Part shown: positions 1 through 8,734 of the stretch, one piece after another
How the letters are laid out: each line of letters begins with the position of its first letter
Numbering within the stretch: the stretch's first letter is position 1
From: Paraburkholderia tuberum STM678
GTDB taxonomy: Bacteria > Pseudomonadota > Gammaproteobacteria > Burkholderiales > Burkholderiaceae
DNA length: 64,000 nucleotides
NCBI RefSeq assembly: GCF_902833905.1
Contig: NZ_CADFGP010000017.1
Coordinates: 62,001 to 126,000, forward strand
Reading direction: 5' to 3'
The notes under the pieces: generated by a model
Database searches by the model: none
Seen by the model: the letters and a program-made list of their open reading frames with translations, nothing else
What the model was told of the DNA's origin: nothing
Made by a program: the position numbers and the translations under genes

Positions 1-357
1 CGAACGCTCCTTCGCAGTCGAATGGCGAACGTCTGCTGATGAGCGACGAGTCGCCACTTGGCGAAGCAAAGGCGACTGACGATTCGTCGGACGAGCCGGC
101 TTCATTTTCAAGCACTGTGCGCGGCGGCTCAGATTTCGATGGCCATTCTGGCCGATAGCGCCGTCCGCTGGAACAGCCGTCCCTGTGCTTCTCGCCATGC
201 CAGTGCTTCCGCAATGGCGAGTTAGCCGCTAAAGCGGTTTGGGTATCGCTGGAAGTCACTTCCAGACAAAAATGGTTATCGCTTCTCACACCAACGCGCG
301 GTTCGCTCGTGTGCATGCGCTCATGCGGACCGATGCGGTCGAAAAAAGTCGACCGGG
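1..357. other. Left-edge region, no convincing gene
   Basis: A frame open from the window edge to a stop at about 164 on the plus strand could be the end of a truncated gene. It is Ser/Asp-rich and shows no recognisable domain, so I do not call it. A perfect 17-bp palindrome, CTGGAAGTCACTTCCAG, lies at 249-265; it has no T-run, so it is not an obvious terminator. Nothing else is supported. Confidence 0.4.
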
Positions 358-633
358 TTAGGGTCGGCTAAAGATTCCGGCTTCAGAGGGCCACGCCGGA
401 ACTTGAGAGGAGTCGGCGGGCAGGGGCACATCGTCCATCAGTGACATGGCCTCTTCAATGCCCTGCCAGAATGACCCGGCGATCCCGGCGCGCTGTAACG
501 TCGTCAGGTGGGGCAAGGCTGCATCGAGAAACCTGCCCAGGACCATCGCCCGCGCGACAAGCGCGCTCACTGTCTTCGTGTTGGCGGTCACGAGCCTGCT
601 GATTCGTTCGAATGCGTCGTTCGCATGGTCCAA
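358..633 (-). CDS. Small hypothetical protein downstream of chemoreceptor
   Basis: This is a 91-residue soluble protein, predicted mostly helical, that I do not recognise. The frame opens with TTG just after an in-frame stop; no ATG is available near the start and the ribosome site is weak. It lies 13 bp downstream of the chemoreceptor gene on the same strand and could be co-transcribed. Its C-terminal part (SLMDDVPLPADS, residues 64-75) has the look of short conserved Burkholderia hypothetical proteins, but that is an impression, not a search result. The reality of the gene and the start codon are both uncertain. Confidence 0.4.
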   Translation of the reverse strand: MDHANDAFERISRLVTANTKTVSALVARAMVLGRFLDAALPHLTTLQRAGIAGSFWQGIEEAMSLMDDVPLPADSSQVPAWPSEAGIFSRP

Positions 634-646
634 TTTTCAGATCCGC

Positions 647-2380
647 TCAGAATGCCTGCCAGTCCTCAGCACTGGTGCCGGACGAAGCCAGTGTGTTCCT
701 CTTCGGGGTAGTGAGGGGCGCCGTCTCTCGCCTTGTCAACGCGGCAGGATGGGACGTGAGAACCTTCGGTGCCGGCCGACGCGGTTCGCTCGGCGGGGCA
801 ATCACTCGTGACGCGGATGCCCTCCCGTCGTCGACCTTGAAGACGGCCACTGCGTCACGCAACCCTTGGGCCTGCTGGGCCATCGATTGCGCCGCTGCCG
901 AGGCTTCCTCGACCAGCGCGGCGTTCTGCTGGGTCGCCTCGTCCATCTGGGTGACGGCCGTATTGACCTGCCCGATGCCGGTGCTCTGTTCTTCCGATGC
1001 TGCCGCGATCTCGCTCATGATGTCGGTCACGCGCTGCACCGACTGAACAATTTCCTTAATCGTGCTACCAGCTTCCTCAACGAGCTTCGAGCCGGCATCT
1101 ACCCGGGTCACCGATTCGCCGATCAACTCCTTAATCTCTTTGGCCGCCGTGGCGCTGCGCTGAGCGAGCGTGCGGACCTCGCCGGCCACGACGGCAAAAC
1201 CCCGCCCCTGTTCGCCGGCGCGGGCCGCCTCGACCGCGGCATTGAGCGCGAGGATGTTGGTCTGGAACGCGATGCCTTCAATCACGCTGATGATCTCGGT
1301 CACCTTGGCTGAGCTGTCGGAGATCCCGTGCATCGTCTCGACCACGCGTCCGATCACTTCCCCGCCGCGTTGCGCGATACCCGACGCCGTACTGGCCAGC
1401 GCGGTCGCCTGCTTCGCGTTGTCGGCGTTCTGGCGGACCGTTGCCGTCAGCTCTTCCATGCTCGAGGCGGTTTCCTCGAGGGATGCGGCCTGCTCTTCCG
1501 TGCGCTGCGACAGATCGGTGGTGCCCTGCGCGATTTCGCCTGCGGCGACCGAGATCGACTCGCTGGAGGTCTTGATGCCCTGCACGATGGCCGTCAGCCT
1601 GTCCCGCATTTCAGCGAGCGAGCTCATGAGACTAACGCCACCCGAGAACGGTACCTTGACGTCGACCAGGAGATTACCTCTCGCAATTTCCTGTGCGACA
1701 GCCGCTGCAACTGCGGGGTCTCCACCAAGTGAGCGACTCACGCTGCGGATGAGTAGCAGCATGACTCCCGACAGCAAGAAACCAACTAAAATTACGGAAG
1801 CCAAGCCTTTTATCAGGTCGCGTTCAAACGTTGTGTCAATATCGTCAACGTAGGCACCTGTATATACATGCCAGTCCCACGTCGGCAGATAGGCGCTGTA
1901 CACCAGCTTATCAACCGGTTTCGTCTGCCCGGGATGTGGCCATTGATACTGCGTCAGGTGATTCGCTCCGGGGTCATTGCTTCTTATGACCTCGAGTGCG
2001 ACGTGCTTCCCGTTCGGATCAGTCGAGCCGGCGGCGCTCTGATTCTCGAGTTTTGGGTTTGTCGGATTCAGGATTCTGACCGCGTTCGAGTCGTAGATTC
2101 CAAAATAACCGCTGCCATCGGCACCATATCGCATCGCCCTAAGCTCCGAAATTGCATTGGATTTCGCGTCCGACTGCGAGATGGCGCCTGAATCAGCGAG
2201 CTGCTTCCAGCGCTCAGCGGCGCTCATTGCAGTCTCGACCTCTTGTTGCAGGGCGACTTTGCGTCCCTCCATTAGTGACATCCTGTTGAGCCCTGACTCG
2301 GTACCTGCGACCGCCAGAAGGCCGAGAATCAATAAGGCCATCATGGCCCGCAGATTGGCGTTCAGTGTCCGTACTCCCAT
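647..2380 (-). CDS. Methyl-accepting chemotaxis protein with Cache sensor
   Basis: Inner-membrane chemoreceptor of 577 residues. It should sense a periplasmic ligand and signal to CheA/CheW. Transmembrane helix 1 is at about residues 10-27. A periplasmic single-Cache (sCache_2-like) domain spans about 30-185, with the YFGIYDSNAVRILNPTNP-type stretch at 92-109. Helix 2 is at about 192-212, a HAMP linker follows to about 265, and the conserved signalling tip (GIAFQTNILALNAAVEAARAG and onward) lies at about 369-412. The protein ends in DWQAF, resembling the NWETF-type CheR/CheB tether. The start was set at 2380 because GGAG lies 6 nt upstream and helix 1 follows directly; the frame stays open further upstream without a signal. 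The ligand is unknown. The IS30 remnant sits just upstream and may have altered the promoter. Confidence 0.93.
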   Translation of the reverse strand: MGVRTLNANLRAMMALLILGLLAVAGTESGLNRMSLMEGRKVALQQEVETAMSAAERWKQLADSGAISQSDAKSNAISELRAMRYGADGSGYFGIYDSNAVRILNPTNPKLENQSAAGSTDPNGKHVALEVIRSNDPGANHLTQYQWPHPGQTKPVDKLVYSAYLPTWDWHVYTGAYVDDIDTTFERDLIKGLASVILVGFLLSGVMLLLIRSVSRSLGGDPAVAAAVAQEIARGNLLVDVKVPFSGGVSLMSSLAEMRDRLTAIVQGIKTSSESISVAAGEIAQGTTDLSQRTEEQAASLEETASSMEELTATVRQNADNAKQATALASTASGIAQRGGEVIGRVVETMHGISDSSAKVTEIISVIEGIAFQTNILALNAAVEAARAGEQGRGFAVVAGEVRTLAQRSATAAKEIKELIGESVTRVDAGSKLVEEAGSTIKEIVQSVQRVTDIMSEIAAASEEQSTGIGQVNTAVTQMDEATQQNAALVEEASAAAQSMAQQAQGLRDAVAVFKVDDGRASASRVIAPPSEPRRPAPKVLTSHPAALTRRETAPLTTPKRNTLASSGTSAEDWQAF

Positions 2381-2542
2381 GTTTTTCTCCGTAGGACCGG
2401 TTGACATCATATGTTGCATGGAATAACGTTCATGCAACATTCGTTTACCGGTTATCGACTGAACTGCACAATACTTAAGAGTTTCTGAACGTTTCGCGAT
2501 CGCCATGACGGACGCACTGGTGAGCCTTGCTACGGCAGGACT

Positions 2543-3495
2543 CTTGGCGGTCTCAAGAGTCAAGTGCAACGTTTAGCTAATCCGGCTTTCTCTAACTCTT
2601 TAGCCATTGCTTCCTCGGGGGAGTCCCAGCCGAGCGTCTGGCGAGGCCGCCCGTTGAGCAATTTGGCGATGTCATTGAGTTGGGTCTGCGAGAGCGTCGA
2701 AAGGCCCGTGCCCTTTGGCAGAAACTGACGCAGCAAGCCGTTGCTGTTCTCATTGCTGCGGCGCTGCCAGGGCGCGTGCGGATCAGCAAACCAGATATCG
2801 ATATTGAGCCGCCTGGAGAGGCTCGACATGGCAGGCCATTTCCATTCCCCGATCGTAGGGCGGGCTCTCGCGAAGAAAGGCCGGCAACTTCTTCATTTGC
2901 CGCGAGAAGCCTTCCAGCGCATCCTTGGCCGTACAGCCATCCATGCGGCACAGAATCACGAAGCGCGTCTTGCGTTCGACCAGCGTGCCCACGGCGGAAC
3001 GATTAAACGCACCCTCGATGAAGTCGCCCTCCCAGTGCCCCGGCAACAACCGTTGCTCGATCTGCTCGGGGCGATATTGGATGCGCAAATCCTCGGGAAC
3101 ATAGCTGCCGCCAGCAAGCGTCGTGCGCCGATTTCCGCGCGCCGGTTTTTCCTGGCGCAAGGCTGCGATCATGGCCGGTTTCAGCGAGCCACGTGCATAG
3201 GTGTAAATGGCAGCGTAGACCGTCTCGTGGCTGACGTGCTGACTTGGGTCGTCTGGATACATGGCCCGCAGTTTCGCAGCGATTTGCTGCGACGACCAGC
3301 GCCAGTAGATCAAGCGATCATGCACATGCCGATAAAGCGCGCTGCCTTCGATCAACTTGCGCGGCCGCACACAGCGCCGACGACGTCGAAGCGCTGCGCC
3401 CCAGCAGCCCTGCAATAGTTCTTATGCTGCCGCCCTTTCGATTTTCAATCATGATCGCCGCGCGTTCTTCCGCACTCAAATGCTTGCCCGCGGAA
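2543..3495 (-). mobile_element. Decayed IS30-family insertion sequence
   Basis: A remnant insertion sequence recognised only by its broken IS30-type transposase. I could not find a convincing pair of terminal inverted repeats or a target duplication, so the boundaries are approximate. It sits between the chemoreceptor promoter region and a gene-poor scar. Confidence 0.7.
2560..3482 (-). pseudogene. IS30-family transposase, frameshifted and deleted
   Basis: Three reading-frame pieces together resemble an IS30 DDE transposase. Piece 1 (3482 to about 3390) carries the N-terminal helix-turn-helix (LSAEERAAIMIENRKGGSI). Piece 2 (to about 2826) has the linker (RWSSQQIAAKLRAMYPDDPS) and the first catalytic part (GHWEGDFIEG, then YDRGMEMACH). 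Piece 3 has the C-terminal catalytic part (FADPHAPWQRRSNENSNGLL). Between pieces 1 and 2 the frame changes and about 30 residues expected after GRSAS are missing. Between pieces 2 and 3, at about 2826, one extra C turns the expected CHVELSRR into a shifted frame. An in-frame stop precedes piece 1. No full-length transposase can be made. Confidence 0.88.
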
Positions 3496-3931
3496 TATCA
3501 TTCGGCGATGCTCGAACTCACCAATGCCATCCTCGCCACACTCGGCCACGGATCGTCCGGGCGGGACCGACCATTGATCGGCCCAAGTCGGGCCTCGCCC
3601 CTTTGAGCGAGCCGGAACGGCCGCTTTTGAATGGGATGAAGACGTTCTCAAAAATTCGCCGAAGGGCTGGAACGGGTCGAACTCGCCCGACTGTAATATG
3701 CCCGGTTCGCCGATAAGCTTTCGCTCGCTCATTCCGGCAAATACGCACGCCCGGTGGTATTTTTGGTGGTATCCGTACCGGCAAAATTCCTCAAACCCGC
3801 TCAAGCAAAGCGATAGCAGGGGGTTTTTCATTCCGGCCCTGCCATCAAACAATCTTCCCGATTCCCAATCGTCAGGAAGACATCGCCAGTCGCATCTCCC
3901 ATCACGAACCCTTTAGCCACACCGGGATCAT
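3496..3931. other. Gene-poor scar with tandem GGTGGTAT repeats
   Basis: No convincing gene. Short overlapping minus-strand frames (for example 3445-3852) have no recognisable domain. A short direct repeat, GGTGGTAT at 3753-3760 and 3765-3772, separated by TTTT, is of the kind I associate with the flanks of tyrosine-integrase genes, but no integrase or tRNA end is visible. A possible plus-strand stem with AAACCC at 3793-3798 and GGGTTTTT at 3821-3828 might end transcription. The region is probably debris from past insertions. Confidence 0.4.
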
Positions 3932-5197
3932 TCATCCAGGCTGGTAAGCACGCCCTCGCCGCCTCACTCCCGACGGTGGAAAGTACCTTGCGACACAGAG
4001 CCCGTAAATGATCAGCGCCGCGACCGTGTAGGACACGAATCGCGCCGCAAAGAACAGCAAGACTACGACGATCGCGGCCAGCAGCATTTCCAGTCTCGGA
4101 CCGAGCGCCGACAGCTGCCCGCCGCGCGCTTCGAAGGCGGTCCCCAGCAAAATCAGCAACGGGATCAACGCGAGCACCATGTGGATCGGCTCGAGGATCG
4201 GATAAGCCACGAGCATCGTCATCGACGCGAGCGCGTAGTCGATGCGGCTGTCCCGATGGCGGCGAAACACCAGATACGCGGACAGCAGGCAAGCAGCCAG
4301 CACCAACGCATGCGAAGCAATCGACAGCAACGTACCGGACACCGGCATGCCGATCGTCGCCGATAGCGTCTGCAGAGCGCCCCTCACGGCATTGTTCATC
4401 GGCGCGCCCCCACCGCTCATCGCCAGTGCCATGCCGTTCAGGCGCGGCATGTCCGACACGAAGTAGTGCCACAAAACGTCGAAGCCGAGGCGCGCTCCGG
4501 TGATCAACGTCAACGCAATCGCAACGACGCTCGCCATCACGAACGTCCGCCATTCGCGACGCAGCAACAGCAGGCCGGCGACGGCCACGGGCGTGAGCTT
4601 GATCGCGATCGCAAAGCCAAGAAAGAGTCCAGCGGCATAACCTTTGCCACGCTCGATCAGCGCGAAAGTCGCAATCAACAGGAAGAACAGCAGTTCGTTC
4701 GATTGGCCGTCGTAGGTATCTTCGACGAGCGGAAAGCTCAGCAGCGCGACCGCCACCAGCAGCAGATTCACGCTGCGCTCCGTGCCGCGGTACGCCATCG
4801 TGACGACGAGATACAAAGCCACCGAGAACAACACGATCGACGCACTCGCCCAGACGATTTTCGCGGCGAGCGGCGTCAGCAGCGCGAGCGGCGCAAACAC
4901 CAGCGCGAACTGCGGCGGGTAGGCGTAGAAGATGTCGTCGCCCGTCGAGCGCGCGCCGATGCCCTGCAAAAACGCGATGAGCGCGTCGTGATCGTACAGG
5001 CGCGCCGGGTCATGCAGCACGACGTTGAAGGCGTACAGGTAGAAATTGAAATCGCCGAAGGCGTCAGGGACGTTGCCACGAAACTTCGCGACGACGTGCA
5101 GCATACGCAGCGCGAGGCAGGCTACCGCAATCAGCAAAAGGAGCGCGGCACCCGCGCCGAAGTTCGACCTGGTCCGTACGGCGCCTGCGTTGAACAT
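3932..5197 (-). CDS. GT87 (DUF2029) family membrane glycosyltransferase
   Basis: Polytopic inner-membrane protein of 421 residues with about ten hydrophobic segments. It matches the GT-C-fold mannosyltransferase-like family (GT87/DUF2029), which transfers sugars from polyprenyl-phosphate donors on the periplasmic side. Acidic residues in the first external loop (DAFGDFNFY, residues 45-53) fit the usual GT-C catalytic position. The start at 5197 was chosen because GGAGA lies just upstream; the frame extends another 28 codons upstream without a ribosome site. The gene is monocistronic between the accessory scar and a 670-bp gap. Acceptor and donor cannot be told from sequence. Confidence 0.85.
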   Translation of the reverse strand: MFNAGAVRTRSNFGAGAALLLLIAVACLALRMLHVVAKFRGNVPDAFGDFNFYLYAFNVVLHDPARLYDHDALIAFLQGIGARSTGDDIFYAYPPQFALVFAPLALLTPLAAKIVWASASIVLFSVALYLVVTMAYRGTERSVNLLLVAVALLSFPLVEDTYDGQSNELLFFLLIATFALIERGKGYAAGLFLGFAIAIKLTPVAVAGLLLLRREWRTFVMASVVAIALTLITGARLGFDVLWHYFVSDMPRLNGMALAMSGGGAPMNNAVRGALQTLSATIGMPVSGTLLSIASHALVLAACLLSAYLVFRRHRDSRIDYALASMTMLVAYPILEPIHMVLALIPLLILLGTAFEARGGQLSALGPRLEMLLAAIVVVLLFFAARFVSYTVAALIIYGLCVARYFPPSGVRRRGRAYQPG

Positions 5198-5870
5198 GGT
5201 GTCTCTCCGCGGTACGTCAATCAACGTGGGAGTTGCTGCGCCCATGAGACCCGCGCTAGCGGGGGCGTACCAGCAGACCATGTCGCCGGTATGGTCCGGG
5301 GATGGCCGGCATGGCCAGCCATGCCGGTTTCGTGCCGGACGACCGGACAGAGATTACCGATTCGCAAAAATCGATCTGTGCGCTCGCCCACACGAGACCG
5401 ACCAATGTCGGGAACCTCGGCGCGCGAAGATCGTTCGTCGGCGGCGAATCGCCGTGTTCGCCGCGGAATACCACGCGTCGCGCCGATCGGCGCTTATCGG
5501 CTCGCGGCCCCCCATGCCAGCGCGCGCAACCTCGCGGCGTCGCTTGATCACGTAGCCGCCCCACATCAGCACGAGCCATGCCGGCACCAGCCACACCGAG
5601 ATCGACAAGCCCGGCGTCAGCGCCCCTGTGTTCGCCGCATGTCGCCGCTGGGCGTGGAACGCTGTCGAAGGCAGCGCTGTGGCAGATTGCACGGCTGACC
5701 GTACGGTCCGGTCTGGCGAAACCGCTAACTTTACCCGACCGATATTCCTCTGACATTCGGAGCCGCCCGCTTCGTTCTGCGCCGCACTTAAGCGCGCGGA
5801 TTGTGATTGTCACGGGGATCGCGCCCGGGTATGTTGCCGAAGTCCACTTTTCACGCCGCGGAGCTTCACT
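5198..5870. other. Long intergenic region with a 22-bp palindrome
   Basis: About 670 bp between divergent genes. A minus-strand frame at 5354-5692 contains one hydrophobic stretch (ISVWLVPAWLVLMWGGYVI) but has no ribosome site or family resemblance; it may be a gene remnant. At 5306-5327 there is a perfect inverted repeat: CCGGCATGGC, a CA spacer, then GCCATGCCGG. It has no T-run on either side. Promoters for the glycosyltransferase and the hydrolase must lie here but none is clear. Confidence 0.5.
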
Positions 5871-6764
5871 ATGTTGCCCAAACGTCTGCTTTGCGCCGCC
5901 GCGTTGTGCCTCTGTTTCGCGGGCGTCAGTACGTCCGCGCTCGCGCAGACGGTGCCCGCCGCCCAGCAACCGGCCGATGACGCCGCGTCGCAGGCAAGCG
6001 GCCAGCCTACGCCAGCGCCTGCCCCCGCTACTGCCAGCAAGCCGCCTGCCGCCGCGCTCGGCGGCCCGGTGCGCAACATCGTGCTCGTGCATGGCGCGTT
6101 CGTCGACGGATCGAGCTGGAACGGCGTGGTCGCGAAGCTGCAGCAAAAGGGTTATCACGTGAGCTCGGTGCAGAACCCGCTGACCTCGCTCGCCGACGAC
6201 GTCGCCGCGACCCGCCGCGTGCTCGATCGCGAGAACGGTCCGGTGCTGCTGGTCGGGCACTCGTGGGGCGGCGTCGTGATCACCGAGGTCGCCGCGAATG
6301 CGCCGAACGTCGCCGGGCTCGTGTATGTCGCCGCGCTTGCGCCGCAACTGCACGAATCGGCGATGGACGTGATGAAGGCCGGCGGGCCGATGCCGGCCGG
6401 CCAGAGCATCAGCAAGGACGCGAACGGGTTTTTGTGGATCGACCGCGCGCGCTATCACGCCGATCTCGCCGCCGACGTGCCCGAGACCGTCGCACGCGTG
6501 CTCGCCGCCGCGCAGGTGCCGATCGCCGCGAGCGCATTCGACGAACCGGTCGATCAGGTCGGCTGGAAGGACAAACCATCGTGGTACGTGCTGACGACGA
6601 AAGACCACGCGGTGTCGCCCGATCTGCAGAGAATGATCGCCGCGCGCATCGGCGCGAAGGTGGTGCCGGTCGCGTCGAGCCATCTCGCGCCGGTGTCGCA
6701 CGCCGGGGCGGTGGCGGAGGCGATCGATCACGCGGCGCGCGAGTTGAGCCGGCAGCAGCAGTAA
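5871..6764 (+). CDS. Exported alpha/beta hydrolase
   Basis: Predicted periplasmic hydrolase of 297 residues. It has an N-terminal signal peptide (cleavage near ALA-QT, residues 24-27), then a Pro/Ala-rich linker to about 65, then an alpha/beta-hydrolase fold of the AbhD/salicylate-esterase-like type. The oxyanion loop HGAF is at 74-77, the nucleophile elbow GHSWGG has Ser131, and a C-terminal histidine at about 271 (ASSHLAPVSH) would complete the triad. The substrate is unknown; relatives act on small esters. The gene converges with the M55 peptidase gene, whose 3' end is 25 bp away, leaving no room for a clear terminator. Confidence 0.85.
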   Translation: MLPKRLLCAAALCLCFAGVSTSALAQTVPAAQQPADDAASQASGQPTPAPAPATASKPPAAALGGPVRNIVLVHGAFVDGSSWNGVVAKLQQKGYHVSSVQNPLTSLADDVAATRRVLDRENGPVLLVGHSWGGVVITEVAANAPNVAGLVYVAALAPQLHESAMDVMKAGGPMPAGQSISKDANGFLWIDRARYHADLAADVPETVARVLAAAQVPIAASAFDEPVDQVGWKDKPSWYVLTTKDHAVSPDLQRMIAARIGAKVVPVASSHLAPVSHAGAVAEAIDHAARELSRQQQ

Positions 6765-6788
6765 GCCGGCGGCTCGACGCCGCGCGGC

Positions 6789-7622
6789 TCAGCGCAGCAT
6801 GAACGACATCGCCGACAGACAGTTCAGCATCCGCACCGCATGCTCGGCCGACGCCGCACTGAAGCGCAACGTCACGCCATCGACGCGCGTAAGCGTCGGC
6901 CATTGGCAGAACAGATCGGCGAGCCCGCTCGTTTGCACGCGCAGTTCGCAGTCGATCGTTCGCGGCTCCGCGCGCGTCGCGGCAGGCGCGCGGCCCGCTT
7001 CGACATGCTGACGGACCACGTCGCGCGCGGCGGCCCGCAGCGCCTCGCGCACGCTCGCAGGCGACTGCGTGACGCCGCTTGCTTGCCCGGTTGCGGTCTT
7101 CGTGACGACGAAACGCGCGCCGGGAAAACGCGACGCGGTTTCCTCGGCGAACACGTCGTCACCCGATAAAAGCACCACACGCGCGCCATATTCTTCGGCG
7201 AGCGCACCGTACAGCCCCGCTTCGCCCAGCTCCACGCCGTTGAACGCCACGCGCGCGAACGCGAAGCTGTTGATCGTGTGCGCGAGGATGCCGCGCGTTT
7301 GCGCCTTCGCGTGATAGCCGAGCATGAAGACCAGCGCCGCACCGTATTCGAGCCCGGCCATCATGCCGAGCGTGCGCGGCTTGCCGAGCACGAGCTGGGC
7401 GCGCGGATCGAGCAGATCGGGCAGCAGGTTGCGAAAGCCGCCGTGCGAATCATTGACCCACACGTCGGTCGCGCCGCCCGCGAACGCGCCTTCGACGGCC
7501 GCGTTAGCTTCGAGCGTCATCCAGCGTCGCGCGGCTTCGTATTCGCCGTTGCCCGCGCGGGTCTGCTCGGCATGGAACACGCCGGCGATGCCTTCGATGT
7601 CGGTGGAGATCAGGACTTTCAT
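6789..7622 (-). CDS. M55 family D-aminopeptidase (DppA-like)
   Basis: 277-residue zinc peptidase of the DppA family, which releases N-terminal D-amino acids from short peptides such as D-Ala-D-Ala. The diagnostic residues fall at the same places as in Bacillus DppA: Asp8 and Glu10 in the opening STDIEGIAGV, His60 (VNDSHGG), His104 (LGYHAK) and His115 (LAHTIN), with a glutamate at about 134. The start at 7622 overlaps the stop of the P1 peptidase gene (ATGA), indicating translational coupling; the long frame upstream is shadow. It is the last gene of the rpiR-iaaA-gsi operon, so its substrate is probably a peptide imported by the Gsi-type system. Confidence 0.92.
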   Translation of the reverse strand: MKVLISTDIEGIAGVFHAEQTRAGNGEYEAARRWMTLEANAAVEGAFAGGATDVWVNDSHGGFRNLLPDLLDPRAQLVLGKPRTLGMMAGLEYGAALVFMLGYHAKAQTRGILAHTINSFAFARVAFNGVELGEAGLYGALAEEYGARVVLLSGDDVFAEETASRFPGARFVVTKTATGQASGVTQSPASVREALRAAARDVVRQHVEAGRAPAATRAEPRTIDCELRVQTSGLADLFCQWPTLTRVDGVTLRFSAASAEHAVRMLNCLSAMSFMLR

Positions 7623-8734
7623 CGCGCGGAATTCCTCAGCAGGTGGGCAAGATCCGGCACGCTGTCGCGCAGCGACAGCCGCCGATGGCCGTCGCGACCG
7701 GTGACCGACTCGGCGCTCCACAATGCATCGACGATCGCCTGCTCGACGCTGTCGGCGCAGGCGCGAAACAGCGGGTCCATACAGTGATCCGCGACCAGCG
7801 GCGGCAGCGCGACGAAGTCCGCGCCGTGCGGCACCGTGTACGCGGTCGAAAACGCCAGCGCGATATCGCCGCTGCCGTGGCCGTACACCGAGCCGGTGCG
7901 CGCGAGACCGGCCGCCGCGCGCAACGACAGGCGTTTCAGCTGGCGCGCGTCGAGCGGCGCATCGGTCGCGACGATCATGATGATCGAGCCTTGCTCGGGT
8001 TGGTCGGGGGTCGCATTAGCAGCGGCACTGGCAGCATTCGACGCCTCAACGACGGCCGCGCGTTCGGCCAGCATGCGCCCGAGCGGCGTGCCGTCGATCG
8101 TCAGCATCGGCAGACGGCCGAAGTTGGCCAGCACGAGCGCGCCAACGGTGTAGTCGCGGCCCGCCGCACTGAACACGCGCGACGCAGTGCCGATGCCGCC
8201 CTTCAGATCGAAACACGACATGCCGCGCCCCGCGCCGAGCGCACCGCTCGCGACATCGGCGCTTGCCGCGTCGAATGCTTCGTTGAAATGCTGTTCGGTC
8301 AGGGCAAGCGCCTGAATGTCGTTCAGGTAGCCGTCGTTGCATTCGAACACGAGCGGATTGAGCGTCGGCCATTCGCGGCCGATGCGCGGATTCGCGCGAA
8401 TCGCCGCGCGGATCTGCGCCTGCGCGACCGTACCGACGCCGAAGGTGTTGGTCAGCGCGATCGGCGTCTCCAGCGTGCCGAGTTCGTCGAGCTGCACGAG
8501 CCCGATGCTCTTGCCGAAGCCGTTGATCACCGACGCGGCGGCCGGCACCTTGTCGACGAACGGATCGCCGCGATGCGGCCGGATCACGGTCACGCCGGTT
8601 TGCAGCGCGCCTTCGGCAAGCGTGCAATGACCGACGCTGACGCCGTCCACGTCGGCGATCGTGCCGAGCGCTCCGGCCGGCAACGTGCCGAGATGCGGCG
8701 CGCGCTCGGCCGAATGATGGTTGCTCATGCTCAT
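7619..8734 (-). CDS. P1 family aminopeptidase (DmpA-like)
   Basis: 371-residue N-terminal-nucleophile hydrolase of peptidase family P1 (DmpA/BapA), enzymes that cleave N-terminal L-, D- or beta-amino acids. They mature by self-cleavage before a serine. Here the expected Gly-Ser pair is G249-S250, followed by IIMIVATDAPL, with the SVYGHGSGD stretch about 40 residues later. N-terminal family motifs (DVDGVSVGHCTL, INGFGKSIG, ALTNTFGVGTV) are present. The start at 8734 overlaps the gsiD stop by four bases (ATGA); a second Met two codons later is an alternative. Its pairing with the DppA-like gene suggests stepwise breakdown of unusual imported peptides. Confidence 0.92.
   Translation of the reverse strand: MSMSNHHSAERAPHLGTLPAGALGTIADVDGVSVGHCTLAEGALQTGVTVIRPHRGDPFVDKVPAAASVINGFGKSIGLVQLDELGTLETPIALTNTFGVGTVAQAQIRAAIRANPRIGREWPTLNPLVFECNDGYLNDIQALALTEQHFNEAFDAASADVASGALGAGRGMSCFDLKGGIGTASRVFSAAGRDYTVGALVLANFGRLPMLTIDGTPLGRMLAERAAVVEASNAASAAANATPDQPEQGSIIMIVATDAPLDARQLKRLSLRAAAGLARTGSVYGHGSGDIALAFSTAYTVPHGADFVALPPLVADHCMDPLFRACADSVEQAIVDALWSAESVTGRDGHRRLSLRDSVPDLAHLLRNSAR

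Noticed and set aside
3..164. Truncated gene entering from the left edge
   Set aside because: About 50 open codons with no domain and Ser/Asp-rich composition; insufficient to call.
5354..5692. 112-codon minus-strand frame with one hydrophobic stretch
   Set aside because: No ribosome site and no recognisable family; kept only as a possible remnant in the intergenic note.
5256..6731. 491-codon minus-strand frame opposite the alpha/beta hydrolase
   Set aside because: The plus strand carries a signal peptide and nucleophile elbow; the minus frame has neither family nor start signal.
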